This document shows positions 7,487-17,094 of a stretch of 64,000 nt of DNA, one piece after another. Each line of letters begins with the position of its first letter. The stretch's first letter is position 1. The notes beneath the pieces are model-generated. The model made no database searches. It saw nothing but the letters and a program-made list of their open reading frames with translations, and had not been told where the DNA came from. Source of the stretch: Acidovorax sp. Leaf78 (GTDB lineage Bacteria > Pseudomonadota > Gammaproteobacteria > Burkholderiales > Burkholderiaceae_C); the NCBI RefSeq assembly GCF_001422735.1, contig NZ_LMLZ01000003.1, forward strand, positions 105,109 through 169,108, read 5' to 3'. Position numbers and translations under genes: made by a program.

Positions 7487-8701
7487 ATGAACGCCTTCAT
7501 CCCCTACGGTATCTACTGGTCGTCCCCGTTTGCCAAGTGGCAGGGCTCGCTGGCCAACCTCAACGCGCTGCCGCTGGCGGCCACCGTGGGCAAGCAAGCG
7601 CTGGCCGCGCGCGGGTACGACCTGTCGGCGGTGGACCTGGCGATCCTCGGCATCACCAACCCGCAAAAGGGCAGCTTCTATGGCCTGCCCTGGGTCACCG
7701 GCCTCATGGGCATCGACCGCGTGGCCGGCCCCACGGTGCAGCAGGCCTGCGCCACCAGTGTGCGCGCGCTGCAGATGGCCGCGCAAGAAGTGGCTTGCGG
7801 CACTGCCACCAGCGCCCTGCTGGTGATGGCGGACCGCCAGTCCAACGGCCCGGTGGTGTACTACCCCGATTCGAGCGGCACCGGCGGCTACGGCATCACC
7901 GAGCACTGGGTGCCCGACAACATGGGCCACGACCCGTATGCCAAGAACCCCATGCTGCAGACCGGCGAAAACGTGGCGGCGCGCTATGGCATCAGCACCG
8001 AAGAGCAGCACGCGCTCAAGCTGCACCGCTACACGCAGTACCAGGCCGCGCTGGCCGATGACCGTGCCTTTCAAAAGCGCTACATGGCCGATGTACCGGT
8101 CACTGATTCGAAGTTCCGCAAGCAGACCGGCACGCTCAGCGCCGACGAAGGCATCTTCCCCACCACCGCAGAAGGTCTGGCCAAGCTCAAGCCGGTGAAA
8201 GAAGGCGGCACCGTGACCTTCGGCGGCCAGACGCACCCAGCCGACGGCAACGCGGGCGCCATCGTCACCACGCGCGACCGGGCGCGCGCAGCGTCCATCG
8301 ATGCGAGCATCGAGGTCGAGATCCTGGGCTTCGGCATGTCGCGGGTGGAAGCCGGCTTCATGCCCATGGCACCGTCGCCGGCGGCGTTCAATGCGCTCAA
8401 GCACGCGGGCCTGTCCATCGCCGATGTGCACGCCATCAAGACGCACAACCCGTTCGCGGTGAACGACATCGCGCTGGCGCGCGACACCGGCTTTGCGTGG
8501 GAGCGCATGAACAACTACGGCAGCTCCATCATCTGGGGCCACCCGCAGGCGCCCACCGGGATGCGCGCCATCATCGAACTCATCGAAGAGCTGGTGCTGC
8601 GCGGCGGCGGCGTGGGCCTGTTCACCGGCTGCGCCGCGGGCGACACCGGCTACGCCACCGTGCTGCGCGTGACGGACAGCAAAACCACTTCCAAGGCCTG
8701 A
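7487..8701 (+). CDS. Thiolase-like protein, first of two
   Basis: Thiolase-superfamily protein of 404 residues. It carries a nucleophile-type cysteine in QQACATS (Cys88), a histidine in IKTHNPF, a GHP motif in WGHPQAPTG and a second cysteine in FTGCAAGDTG, so all classical thiolase positions have candidates, though the surrounding sequence is divergent. It begins the plus-strand operon and ends 2 bp before a second thiolase gene, the close spacing suggesting a shared pathway or a hetero-complex. In context it could cleave 3-keto-3-arylpropanoyl-CoA to an aroyl-CoA and acetyl-CoA. SCP2-type thiolases with a degenerate active site are also possible. The substrate is inference. Confidence 0.87.
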   Translation: MNAFIPYGIYWSSPFAKWQGSLANLNALPLAATVGKQALAARGYDLSAVDLAILGITNPQKGSFYGLPWVTGLMGIDRVAGPTVQQACATSVRALQMAAQEVACGTATSALLVMADRQSNGPVVYYPDSSGTGGYGITEHWVPDNMGHDPYAKNPMLQTGENVAARYGISTEEQHALKLHRYTQYQAALADDRAFQKRYMADVPVTDSKFRKQTGTLSADEGIFPTTAEGLAKLKPVKEGGTVTFGGQTHPADGNAGAIVTTRDRARAASIDASIEVEILGFGMSRVEAGFMPMAPSPAAFNALKHAGLSIADVHAIKTHNPFAVNDIALARDTGFAWERMNNYGSSIIWGHPQAPTGMRAIIELIEELVLRGGGVGLFTGCAAGDTGYATVLRVTDSKTTSKA

Positions 8702-8703
8702 CC

Positions 8704-9957
8704 ATGACGACCGCTTCGACAAGCTCTTTCTCCGCCCTCTTGAACGCCTGGCTGGTGGACGGCGTGCGCACGCCCATGGTCGACTACTGCGGGCCGCTCG
8801 GGCATGTGTCGCCCACCGACATGGGCATCAAGGTGGCCCGCGCCGTGCTGGAGCGCGCCGGCGTGCCTGCGGCCGACGTGAACTCGGTCATCACCGGGTC
8901 GATGGCGCAGGCCGACTTCGACGTCTTCGTGCTGCCGCGCCACATCGGCCTGTATGCAGGCGTGCCGCAAGCGGTGCCGGCCATCCTGGTGCAGCGCATC
9001 TGCGGCACGGGCTTCGAGCTGTTCCGCCAGGCTGCGGACCAGATCGCGCTCGGCTATGCCGACGTGGCGCTGGTGGTGGGCACCGAGTCCATGACGCGCA
9101 ACCCGATCGCCGCGTACACGCACCGCACGGGCTTCAAGCTCGGTGCGCCGGTGGAGTTCAAAGACTTTTTGATGGAGGCGCTGATCGACACCGCAGGCCC
9201 CGTCACGATGATCGAGACCGCCGAGAACCTGGCCAAAAAATACGGCATCACCCGCGAAGACGTGGACGCGTACGCGGCCCGTTCGTTCGAGCTGGCGCTC
9301 AAGGCGCAGGCCGATGGCTTTCTGGCCGGCGAGATCGTGCCGGTGACGAGCGAGAAGTTCGAGCTGGCAGGCTACGCCACGCGCGGCATCACGCTGCCGC
9401 GCAAGGTGGCGCAGCTCGACCGCGACACGCACCCGCGCCCCTCGCCCATCGAGGCGCTGGCGGGGCTGCGCACGGTGTACCCCGGCGGCGTGCAGACGGC
9501 GGGCAACAGCTCGGCCCTGGTCGATGCGGCCGTGGGCGCCGTGGTGGCCAGCGATGCGTATGTGCAGCGGCGCGGCCTCAAACCCCTGGCGCGCCTGCGC
9601 GGTGCGGCTGCCGTCGGTGTGGCGCCCGAATTCATGGGCATCGGCCCCGCACCTGCCATTCGCGCGCTGCTGGCGCGCACCGGGCTCACGCTGGATGACA
9701 TCGGCCTGTTTGAAATCAACGAAGCGCAGGGCGCGCAGACCATCGCCGTGGAGCGCGAACTGGGCCTCGACCGCGACAAGCTCAACGTGAACGGCGGCGC
9801 GATTGCGCTGGGCCATCCCTTGGCCGCCACCGGCGTGCGCCTGACGGTGACCCTGGCGCGCGAGCTGCGCCGCCGCGGCCTGCGCTACGGCATCTCGAGC
9901 GCCTGCGTGGGCGGCGGGCAGGGCATGGCGCTGCTGATCGAGAACCCCGACGCCTGA
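8704..9957 (+). CDS. Acetyl-CoA acyltransferase (thiolase), second of two
   Basis: Canonical thiolase of 417 residues. Cys100 in QRICGTGFELF is the acylated nucleophile, NEAQGAQ carries the family asparagine, His371 lies in GHPLAATG, and Cys401 in SACVGGGQG is the proton-relay cysteine. The start is the ATG two bases after the preceding stop codon. The enzyme performs CoA-dependent cleavage of 3-ketoacyl-CoA. Together with the upstream thiolase-like gene and the downstream CoA-transferase it forms a tight plus-strand operon opposite the feruloyl-CoA synthase operon. It would be the better candidate for catalysis, with the first thiolase possibly specialised for aromatic thioesters. Confidence 0.92.
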   Translation: MTTASTSSFSALLNAWLVDGVRTPMVDYCGPLGHVSPTDMGIKVARAVLERAGVPAADVNSVITGSMAQADFDVFVLPRHIGLYAGVPQAVPAILVQRICGTGFELFRQAADQIALGYADVALVVGTESMTRNPIAAYTHRTGFKLGAPVEFKDFLMEALIDTAGPVTMIETAENLAKKYGITREDVDAYAARSFELALKAQADGFLAGEIVPVTSEKFELAGYATRGITLPRKVAQLDRDTHPRPSPIEALAGLRTVYPGGVQTAGNSSALVDAAVGAVVASDAYVQRRGLKPLARLRGAAAVGVAPEFMGIGPAPAIRALLARTGLTLDDIGLFEINEAQGAQTIAVERELGLDRDKLNVNGGAIALGHPLAATGVRLTVTLARELRRRGLRYGISSACVGGGQGMALLIENPDA

Positions 9958-9992
9958 ACCAGTCATCCCCTTATTTCGCAAGAGCACACACC

Positions 9993-11564
9993 ATGAAAAT
10001 CATCACCGCCGCTGAAGCCGGGGCCCTGATCCCCGACAACGCCACCATCTTCCTGGGCGGCCTGGCCGTCTCCAGCCTGCCCGAGGAAGTGCTCAAGGGC
10101 GTGGAAAAGAATTTCCTCGACACCGGCCACCCGAAGAACGTGACCACCTGGGCCTGCGGCGCCATCGGCAACAGCAAGGACGCGGGCATGGTGCACTTTG
10201 CCCACCCGGGCATGATCAAGCGCACGGTGGCCGGCCACTTCGGCCAGACCGGCGCCGAGATGATGAAGATGGTCTTCGACGGCGAGGTCGAGGCCTACAA
10301 CTTCCCGCAGGGCAGCCTGTCGCACCTCACGCGCCACATCGCCAGCCGCAGCCCCGGGCTGCTGACTAAGGTGGGCCTGGGCACGTTTGTGGACCCGCGC
10401 ATCGAAGGCGGCAAGCTCAACAGCAAGTCCACCGAAGACCTGGTCAAGCTGGTGGAGTTCAACGGCGAGGAATGGCTGTTCTATCCCGCGCCCAAGGTCG
10501 ATGTGGCCATCATCCGCGGCACGCTGGCCGATGAGAACGGCAACATCACGCTGGACAAGGAAGGCGTGCTGCTCGAGCAGATCAACATCGCCCACGCGGC
10601 CAAGGCCAGCGGCGGCATCGTGATCGCGCAGGTGGAGCGCATCGTGAAGGCCGGCAGCCTGCACCCCAAATCGGTCAAGGTGCCGGGCGTGTCGGTGGAC
10701 TACGTGGTGGTCAGCCAGCCCGAGAACCACATGCAGACCATCACCACGCAGTTCAACCCCGCGCTGTGTGGCGATGTGCGCGTGCCGCTCAATTCGCTGG
10801 CGCCCATGCCGCTGGACGAGCGCAAGGTGATCGCGCGCCGCACGGCGCTGGAGCTCACGCCGGGCGCCATCACCAACCTGGGCATCGGCATCCCCGCGGG
10901 CGTGCCGTCGGTGGCGGCGGAAGAGGGCGTGTCCGACCAGTTCACGCTGAGCGTGGAAAGCGGCATCACCGGCGGCATCCCGGCGCAGCTGGGGGACTTC
11001 GGCACTGCCTACAACGCCGATGCGATCATCGAGCAGTCGCTGCAGTTCGACTTCTATGACGGCGGCGGTCTGGACGCGAGCTTCCTGGGCCTGGCGCAGG
11101 CCGACAACCACGGCAACGTGAACGTGAGCAAGTTCAACGGCCGGCCCGTGGGCTGCGGCGGTTTTGTGAACATCACGCGGTCCACCAAGCACCTGGTGTT
11201 CTGCGGCACCTTCACCGCGGGCGGGCTGGAGGTGAAGGTGGCTGATGGGACGCTCACTATCGTCAAGGAAGGCCGCTCGCACAAGTTCATTGAGAAGGTC
11301 GAGCAGATCACCTTCAACGGCCTGGACGCTGCGCAGCGCGAGCAGAACGTGCTGTTCGTCACCGAGCGCGCCGTGTTCCACCTGACCACCGAAGGCCTGG
11401 AGCTGACGGAGATCGCGCCCGGCATCGACCTGGAACGCGACGTGCTGGCGCACATGGGCTTCAAGCCCATCATGCGCAACGTGAAGACCATGGACCCGGG
11501 CCTGTTCCGCGCGCAGTGGGGCGGCCTGGCGCAGGCCATGGCGGCGAAGGCTGCGCAGGGCTGA
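9993..11564 (+). CDS. Fused acyl-CoA:acetate/3-ketoacid CoA-transferase
   Basis: Family I CoA-transferase, 523 residues, with alpha and beta subunits fused in one chain as in YdiF/propionate CoA-transferase. The N-terminal half has the segment GGLAVSSLPEE and the C-terminal half carries the catalytic glutamate Glu322 in the SVESG motif followed by GGIP. It moves CoA between carboxylic acids without ATP. As third gene of the operon, 35 bp after the thiolase, it could recover CoA from the aroyl-CoA product (for example vanilloyl-CoA) or charge incoming acids; that substrate assignment is inference. Transcription ends at the terminator 65 bp downstream. Confidence 0.9.
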   Translation: MKIITAAEAGALIPDNATIFLGGLAVSSLPEEVLKGVEKNFLDTGHPKNVTTWACGAIGNSKDAGMVHFAHPGMIKRTVAGHFGQTGAEMMKMVFDGEVEAYNFPQGSLSHLTRHIASRSPGLLTKVGLGTFVDPRIEGGKLNSKSTEDLVKLVEFNGEEWLFYPAPKVDVAIIRGTLADENGNITLDKEGVLLEQINIAHAAKASGGIVIAQVERIVKAGSLHPKSVKVPGVSVDYVVVSQPENHMQTITTQFNPALCGDVRVPLNSLAPMPLDERKVIARRTALELTPGAITNLGIGIPAGVPSVAAEEGVSDQFTLSVESGITGGIPAQLGDFGTAYNADAIIEQSLQFDFYDGGGLDASFLGLAQADNHGNVNVSKFNGRPVGCGGFVNITRSTKHLVFCGTFTAGGLEVKVADGTLTIVKEGRSHKFIEKVEQITFNGLDAAQREQNVLFVTERAVFHLTTEGLELTEIAPGIDLERDVLAHMGFKPIMRNVKTMDPGLFRAQWGGLAQAMAAKAAQG

Positions 11565-11629
11565 GGGGCGTTCACGCCCTGGCGCTGGTCGGCGGCATGG
11601 GCCGGGCCCGGCGCCAACACCAACAAAGC

Positions 11630-11667
11630 AAAAAGCCAGCGGCCCAGGGAGGGCGCGCTGGCTTTTT
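11630..11667. terminator. Bidirectional intrinsic terminator
   Basis: Perfect 11-bp stem AAAAAGCCAGC / GCTGGCTTTTT with a 16-base loop. A-tract and T-tract make it usable in both directions, between the CoA-transferase gene (plus) and the MarR gene (minus). Confidence 0.85.
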
Positions 11668-11747
11668 GCCTTGCTGGGCTGCCGCTGCGGTGCGGCTGTG
11701 GGGCCCTGTGCCCCTGTGGCCGTGTGGCCGTGCCCCCAGCCCGCGCG

Positions 11748-12263
11748 CTACGAAGCGCTTTGCGTGTAGACCTTCTGCAGCAGCCGGATCAGCGTGGTGC
11801 GCTCGGCGGCGGTCAGTCTGGCGGTGGCGTCCACCTCCAGCTGCGCGGCGGTCTGCTCGGCCTGGGCGGTCAGCTCGGCCCCTGCGGGCGTGAGGTGCAC
11901 GCCCATCGCACGGCCGTCGCTCGGGTGCGGGCGGCGCTCGATCAGGCCGCGCCGCTCCAGCGCGGCGATCAACCCCACCAGGTTGGGCGGCAGCACGTTG
12001 AGCGTGGCGCACAGCTGGCGCGACGTGATGCCCGGGTTGTGCGCCACCAGCGACAGCACCGAAAAATCCACCACCTTCAGGCGGTACACCGCCATGCGTT
12101 CCATGAAGACCTCGATCACGGCCAGCGACGCACGGCGCGCGTTGTAGCCCACCAGCGTGCGCAGAAAGCCCGTGTCCACCGACTCGGTGAAGGGCTCGGC
12201 CGAGGGGGTGGCGGGTGCTGCTGTAGCGGCGGCGGTTTTCTTGGAGGGGCGAGCGCTGGGCAT
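11748..12263 (-). CDS. MarR-family transcriptional regulator
   Basis: MarR-type winged-helix regulator of 171 residues. The helix-turn-helix and wing span roughly residues 65-130, with the recognisable segments NPGITSRQLCATLNV, LVGLIAALERRGLI and the wing RRPHPSDGRAMGVHL. The first 25 residues are a low-complexity Ala/Pro/Lys tail. MarR proteins often control hydroxycinnamate genes and respond to the CoA thioester (FerR/FerC/CouR type). Its place at the end of the catabolic island makes it the likely controller of the divergent promoter with the ATAACTAAAA boxes, though no such box is visible next to its own start. That regulatory link is inference. Confidence 0.88.
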   Translation of the reverse strand: MPSARPSKKTAAATAAPATPSAEPFTESVDTGFLRTLVGYNARRASLAVIEVFMERMAVYRLKVVDFSVLSLVAHNPGITSRQLCATLNVLPPNLVGLIAALERRGLIERRPHPSDGRAMGVHLTPAGAELTAQAEQTAAQLEVDATARLTAAERTTLIRLLQKVYTQSAS

Positions 12264-12425
12264 GGGGCGATTGTGCGGAGTGGGGGGCGGGCCGGGGTCC
12301 GGCGCAAAGGCAGTGGTTGATGTAGATCAGGCCCTGCCGCAGGTTCTGGAAGCCTTGTTTGCTATGGATTTTATAGTTTTGGCAGGGTGAGGCCGTCGCT
12401 GCCGTGTCGGGGCCTCAGCGCAGTG

Positions 12426-13970
12426 CTACGCCGGGCTGCGCAGCACGCGCCGGTACTGCACGGCCTCGGCCACGTGGCTGACTTCGGTGGTGGGCGCCCC
12501 CGCCAGGTCGGCGATGGTGCGCGCCACCTTGAGGGCGCGGTGCGTGCTGCGCGCCGACCAGCCCAGGCGGGCCGCGGCGGTGTTGAGGAATTTGATGGCC
12601 GTGTCGTCCAGCTGCACGTGCGTGTCGATCTCCTGGCCCTGCAGCGCCTGGTTGGTCTTGCCCTGGCGCGCCAGGGCCACAGCGCGGGCGCGCTCCACCC
12701 GCTCGCGGATCGCGGTGGTCGACTCCCCCGCGGGCGCCTGCACCAGTTGCTCGGCGGGCAGGGCGGGCACCTCCACATGCAGGTCGATGCGGTCCAGCAG
12801 CGGCCCGCTGAGCTTGCCCTGGTAGCGGCTGATCTGGTCCGGCGTGCAGCGGCACGCGCGCTGCGTGGAGCCTAAAAAACCGCATGGGCAGGGGTTCATC
12901 GCAGCGATCATCTGGAACCGCGCCGGAAAGTCCGCGCGCTGCGCGGCCCGCGATATCGTGATGTGGCCGGTCTCCAGCGGCTCGCGCAGGGCTTCCAGAG
13001 CGGCGCGGGGGAATTCGGGGAGTTCGTCCAGAAACAGAACGCCGTGGTGGGCCAGAGAGATCTCGCCCGGTTTTGGGGGAGAACCTCCGCCGACCAGCGC
13101 TACCGCACTCGCCGTGTGGTGCGGGCTGCCCGTAGGCCTTTGCCCCCACCGCTCAGGCTGCAGGCGCCCCGCCAGGCTGGCAATCGCCGCGCTCTCCAGC
13201 GCCTCCTGCACGGTCATCGCGGGCAGCAGGCCCGCAAACCGCAGTGCGAGCATCGACTTGCCAGAGCCTGGCGGCCCGGCCATCAGGATGCTGTGCGCGC
13301 CGGCCGCAGCGATCTCCAGCGCACGCTTGGCCGTGGCCTGGCCCTTCACATCGGCCATGTCGGGGCCTTGGGTGTGGGCGGTCAGCGGTTGGGGCTCGAG
13401 GCGGCTCCAGCCGTCGTTGTCGACGTCGGCATCGCCCCCCGCCACGCTGCCGGGCGGCAAGAAGGCACGCACCACGTCGAGCAGGTGGCGGGCCCGCACC
13501 ACGCGGGCGTCGGGCACCAGCGCGGCCTCTTCGGCGCTGCCAGGCGGCAGCACCAGGGTGACGTCGATCTGCTGGGCCTGCAGCGCCAGGCTGGTGGCCA
13601 GTGCGCCGCGCACGGCGCGCAACTCGCCCGAGAGCGACAGCTCGCCCGCAAACTCATAGCCTTTGAGCTTGCTGGCATCGACCTGTCCGCTGGCCGCGAG
13701 GATTCCCAGGGCGATGGGCAGGTCGAACCGGCCCGAGTCCTTGGGCAAATCCGCGGGTGCCAAGTTCACCGTGATGCGTTTGTTGTGCGGAAATTCGAGC
13801 CCCGCGTTCTGCAGCGCCGAGCGCACGCGCTCCCGCGCTTCCTTCACTTCGACCTCTGCCAGTCCCACCAGCGTGAAGCTGGGCAGGCCATTGGCCAGAT
13901 GCACCTCGACCGTCACCGAAGGCGCCTGCAGCCCCAGAAGGGCGCGGCTTTGCACCAAAGCAAGACTCAT
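12426..13970 (-). CDS. comM: YifB/ComM family Mg-chelatase-like AAA+ ATPase
   Basis: Hexameric AAA+ helicase-like ATPase, 514 residues, the usual family length. The N-terminal ChlI/Lon-C-like domain (LANGLPSFTLVGLAEVEV) is followed by Walker A GPPGSGKSM near residue 230, Walker B GVLFLDELPEF near 308, and the C-terminal domain ending in SHVAEAVQYRRV. ComM promotes branch migration during integration of transforming DNA, and the protein is conserved in most proteobacteria. The start (MSLALVQSRALLG) follows a GGGGAGA Shine-Dalgarno by 9 bases; a longer in-frame extension upstream lacks one. It is divergent from the torF-glnK-amtB operon, whose NtrC-like site lies just upstream of the comM start. 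Confidence 0.93.
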   Translation of the reverse strand: MSLALVQSRALLGLQAPSVTVEVHLANGLPSFTLVGLAEVEVKEARERVRSALQNAGLEFPHNKRITVNLAPADLPKDSGRFDLPIALGILAASGQVDASKLKGYEFAGELSLSGELRAVRGALATSLALQAQQIDVTLVLPPGSAEEAALVPDARVVRARHLLDVVRAFLPPGSVAGGDADVDNDGWSRLEPQPLTAHTQGPDMADVKGQATAKRALEIAAAGAHSILMAGPPGSGKSMLALRFAGLLPAMTVQEALESAAIASLAGRLQPERWGQRPTGSPHHTASAVALVGGGSPPKPGEISLAHHGVLFLDELPEFPRAALEALREPLETGHITISRAAQRADFPARFQMIAAMNPCPCGFLGSTQRACRCTPDQISRYQGKLSGPLLDRIDLHVEVPALPAEQLVQAPAGESTTAIRERVERARAVALARQGKTNQALQGQEIDTHVQLDDTAIKFLNTAAARLGWSARSTHRALKVARTIADLAGAPTTEVSHVAEAVQYRRVLRSPA

Positions 13971-14031
13971 GAAGCAGATTCTCCCCAGATGGGTGCGTTT
14001 TGTGGTTTTTAGTTGCGCGTAGTGCGCGCCT

Positions 14032-14048
14032 TGCACCAAGTAAGTGCA
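14032..14048. promoter_or_regulatory. NtrC-type enhancer site
   Basis: TGCAC-CAAGTAA-GTGCA: the half-sites and the 7-bp spacing match the NtrC dyad TGCACC-N5-GGTGCA with imperfect inner bases. It lies about 85 bp upstream of the sigma-54 promoter of the torF operon, a workable enhancer distance. Confidence 0.6.
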
Positions 14049-14130
14049 TGGCGCGGAGCGAACAACCCCTCACTGTACCGGGGGATCCATGTAACGCGAA
14101 GCAACGGGCCGGCGCGGCATGACATGCCAG

Positions 14131-14146
14131 TGGCACGGTCCGTGCT
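14131..14146 (+). promoter_or_regulatory. Sigma-54 (RpoN) promoter of torF-glnK-amtB
   Basis: TGGCACG-GTCC-GTGCT matches the -24/-12 consensus TGGCACR-N4-TTGCW at all but one position, with correct spacing. Transcription would begin about 12 bp downstream, giving a short leader before the torF start codon. With the upstream NtrC-like site it predicts induction under nitrogen limitation. Confidence 0.8.
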
Positions 14147-14185
14147 TAGAGCCCCTGTCCCCTACTTTGTCCAACCGGAGGAAAC

Positions 14186-15303
<1,118 letters not shown>

Positions 15304-15336
15304 GGGCCCGGTTGCCACAGACACCAGAGAAATGCC

Positions 15337-16773
15337 ATGAAAAAACTGCTTGCTTCCTTTGTACTGGGGTTGAGTCTGCTGTCCGGCGGCTCCGCCGTGC
15401 TGGCCCAGGCCCCTGCCGCTGATGCCGCGGCATCGGCCCCCGCAGAAGCCGCGCCTGCTGCCGCTGCGCCAGCCCCCGCCGCCGCACCTGTCGCTGCACC
15501 GGCACCCGCCGCTGCGGCCTCCGATGCAGCCCCTGCCGCACCCGTGCCCAAGATCGACTCCGGCGACACCGCCTGGATGTTGACCTCCACGCTGCTCGTG
15601 ATCCTGATGACCATCCCGGGCCTGGCGCTGTTCTACGGCGGCCTGGGCCGCAGCAAGAACATGCTGTCGGTGCTGATGCAGGTCTTCGTGGTGTTCTCGC
15701 TGATCTCCCTGCTGTGGGCCATCTACGGCTACAGCCTGGCGTTCTCCGGCGAGGGCAAGTTCTTCGGCGGCTTCCAGAAGATCTTCCTCAAGGGCGTGAC
15801 CCAGGAGACCTTCGGCGCGCTGATCACCATCCCCGAGTACGTGTTCATCGCGTTCCAGGGCACGTTCGCGGCCATCACCGTGGCGCTGGTCGTCGGCTCG
15901 TTCGCGGAACGCATCAAGTTCTCTGCCGTGCTGATCTTCTCGGTGCTGTGGTTCACCTTCAGCTATGTGCCCATGGCCCACATCGTGTGGGGCGGCGGCC
16001 TGCTGGCGGCTGACGGCGCACTGGACTTCGCAGGCGGCACCGTGGTGCACATCAACGCCGGTATCGCCGGCCTGGTGGGCGCGTACATGGTGGGCAAGCG
16101 CATCGGCTTCGGCAAGGAAGCCCTCACGCCCCACAGCCTGACGCTGACCATGGTCGGTGCCTCGCTGCTGTGGGTGGGCTGGTTCGGCTTCAACGCCGGC
16201 TCCGCTGGTGCCGCCAACGCCGGTGCCGGCCTGGCCTTCGTGAACACCGTGCTGGCCACTGCCGCCGCCACGCTGTCGTGGATCGCTGGTGAAGCACTGC
16301 ACAAGGGCAAGGCTTCCATGCTGGGCGCCGCCTCCGGTGCCGTGGCCGGCCTCGTGGCCGTGACGCCTGCCGCTGGCTTCGTGGGCCCCATGGGTTCCAT
16401 CGTGCTGGGCCTGCTGGCCGGTGTGGTCTGCCTGTGGGGTGTGGGTGGCCTCAAGCGCCTGCTGAATGTGGACGATGCATTCGACGTGTTCGGCGTGCAC
16501 GGTGTGGGCGGCATCCTGGGTGCCATCCTGACCGGTGTGTTCGCATCGCAAAGCCTGGGTGGTACCGGCGGCCTGACGCCCGACACGTTCTCGATGGGTG
16601 CCCAGGTGTGGATCCAGGTCAAGAGCGTGCTGTTCACCATCGTGTGGTCCGGCGTCGTGGCGTTCATCGCCTACAAGATCGCCGACCTGCTGGTGGGCCT
16701 GCGTGTCTCGGAAGAAGCCGAGCGCGAAGGTCTGGACATCACGTCGCACGGCGAGACGGCGTACAACCGCTGA
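15337..16773 (+). CDS. amtB: Ammonium transporter AmtB
   Basis: Amt/Rh channel of 478 residues. A signal peptide (1-24, ending VLAQ) is followed by an unusual 45-residue Ala/Pro-rich linker before the 11 membrane segments, which begin near GDTAWMLTSTLLVILM (75-90). The twin histidines of the pore are His237 in VVHINAGIAG and His388 in GVHGVGGILG. The C-terminal cytoplasmic tail (SEEAEREGLDITSHGE) is the part that contacts GlnK. The protein conducts ammonium across the inner membrane. The long Ala/Pro stretch is periplasmic and probably a flexible spacer; it makes the protein longer than the E. coli homologue. Confidence 0.96.
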   Translation: MKKLLASFVLGLSLLSGGSAVLAQAPAADAAASAPAEAAPAAAAPAPAAAPVAAPAPAAAASDAAPAAPVPKIDSGDTAWMLTSTLLVILMTIPGLALFYGGLGRSKNMLSVLMQVFVVFSLISLLWAIYGYSLAFSGEGKFFGGFQKIFLKGVTQETFGALITIPEYVFIAFQGTFAAITVALVVGSFAERIKFSAVLIFSVLWFTFSYVPMAHIVWGGGLLAADGALDFAGGTVVHINAGIAGLVGAYMVGKRIGFGKEALTPHSLTLTMVGASLLWVGWFGFNAGSAGAANAGAGLAFVNTVLATAAATLSWIAGEALHKGKASMLGAASGAVAGLVAVTPAAGFVGPMGSIVLGLLAGVVCLWGVGGLKRLLNVDDAFDVFGVHGVGGILGAILTGVFASQSLGGTGGLTPDTFSMGAQVWIQVKSVLFTIVWSGVVAFIAYKIADLLVGLRVSEEAEREGLDITSHGETAYNR

Positions 16774-16856
16774 TCCCGTCAGCCCGATGCGCTGCGGTGT
16801 CTGGTGGCACCGCAGCGTTGCAACAAGAACAAGCGAGTGACTCCTCTTGGTTCTTC

Positions 16857-16882
16857 AGCCCGCCGCCCTGGCGGGCTTTTTT
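16857..16882 (+). terminator. Intrinsic terminator of torF-glnK-amtB
   Basis: Perfect 8-bp stem AGCCCGCC / GGCGGGCT with loop GCCCT, followed by TTTTT, 83 bp after the amtB stop codon. Confidence 0.85.
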
Positions 16883-16931
16883 CGCGTGCGGCGGGGCCTG
16901 CAGACCCGTGCAGCCCCGCACGCTGACCACC

Positions 16932-16972
16932 TGAACGCCCCTTGAACGCTCCCTGAACGCCCGCTTGAACGC
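16932..16972 (+). repeat. Four TGAACGC heptamers at helical spacing
   Basis: TGAACGC begins at 16932, 16943, 16954 and 16966, that is at 11, 11 and 12 bp intervals, about one helical turn. The array ends 122 bp before the glcE start and could be a cooperative binding site or a decayed tandem repeat. Confidence 0.55.
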
Positions 16973-17094
16973 CGCCAAGGCGAGCGCCGCATCTTCAGCG
17001 GCCAAGCAACCTCCGCCGAATTGCAGCGCGCTGTTCAAAAAATTCACGCGCCCAGGCCGTCGCACGGCAGGTGCCTGCCGCTACGATCCCAGGC

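Larger units (their letters stand above)
16774..17094. other. Intergenic region between amtB and glcE (321 bp)
   Basis: Holds the amtB terminator and an array of four TGAACGC heptamers. No small gene or RNA is recognisable in the rest. Confidence 0.7.

Noticed and set aside
12348..12390. Possible sixth copy of dispersed repeat family B (GCTATGGATTTTATAGTTTT)
   Set aside because: Only the first part resembles the element; the CAAGCGGTAGCGGCC half is missing.
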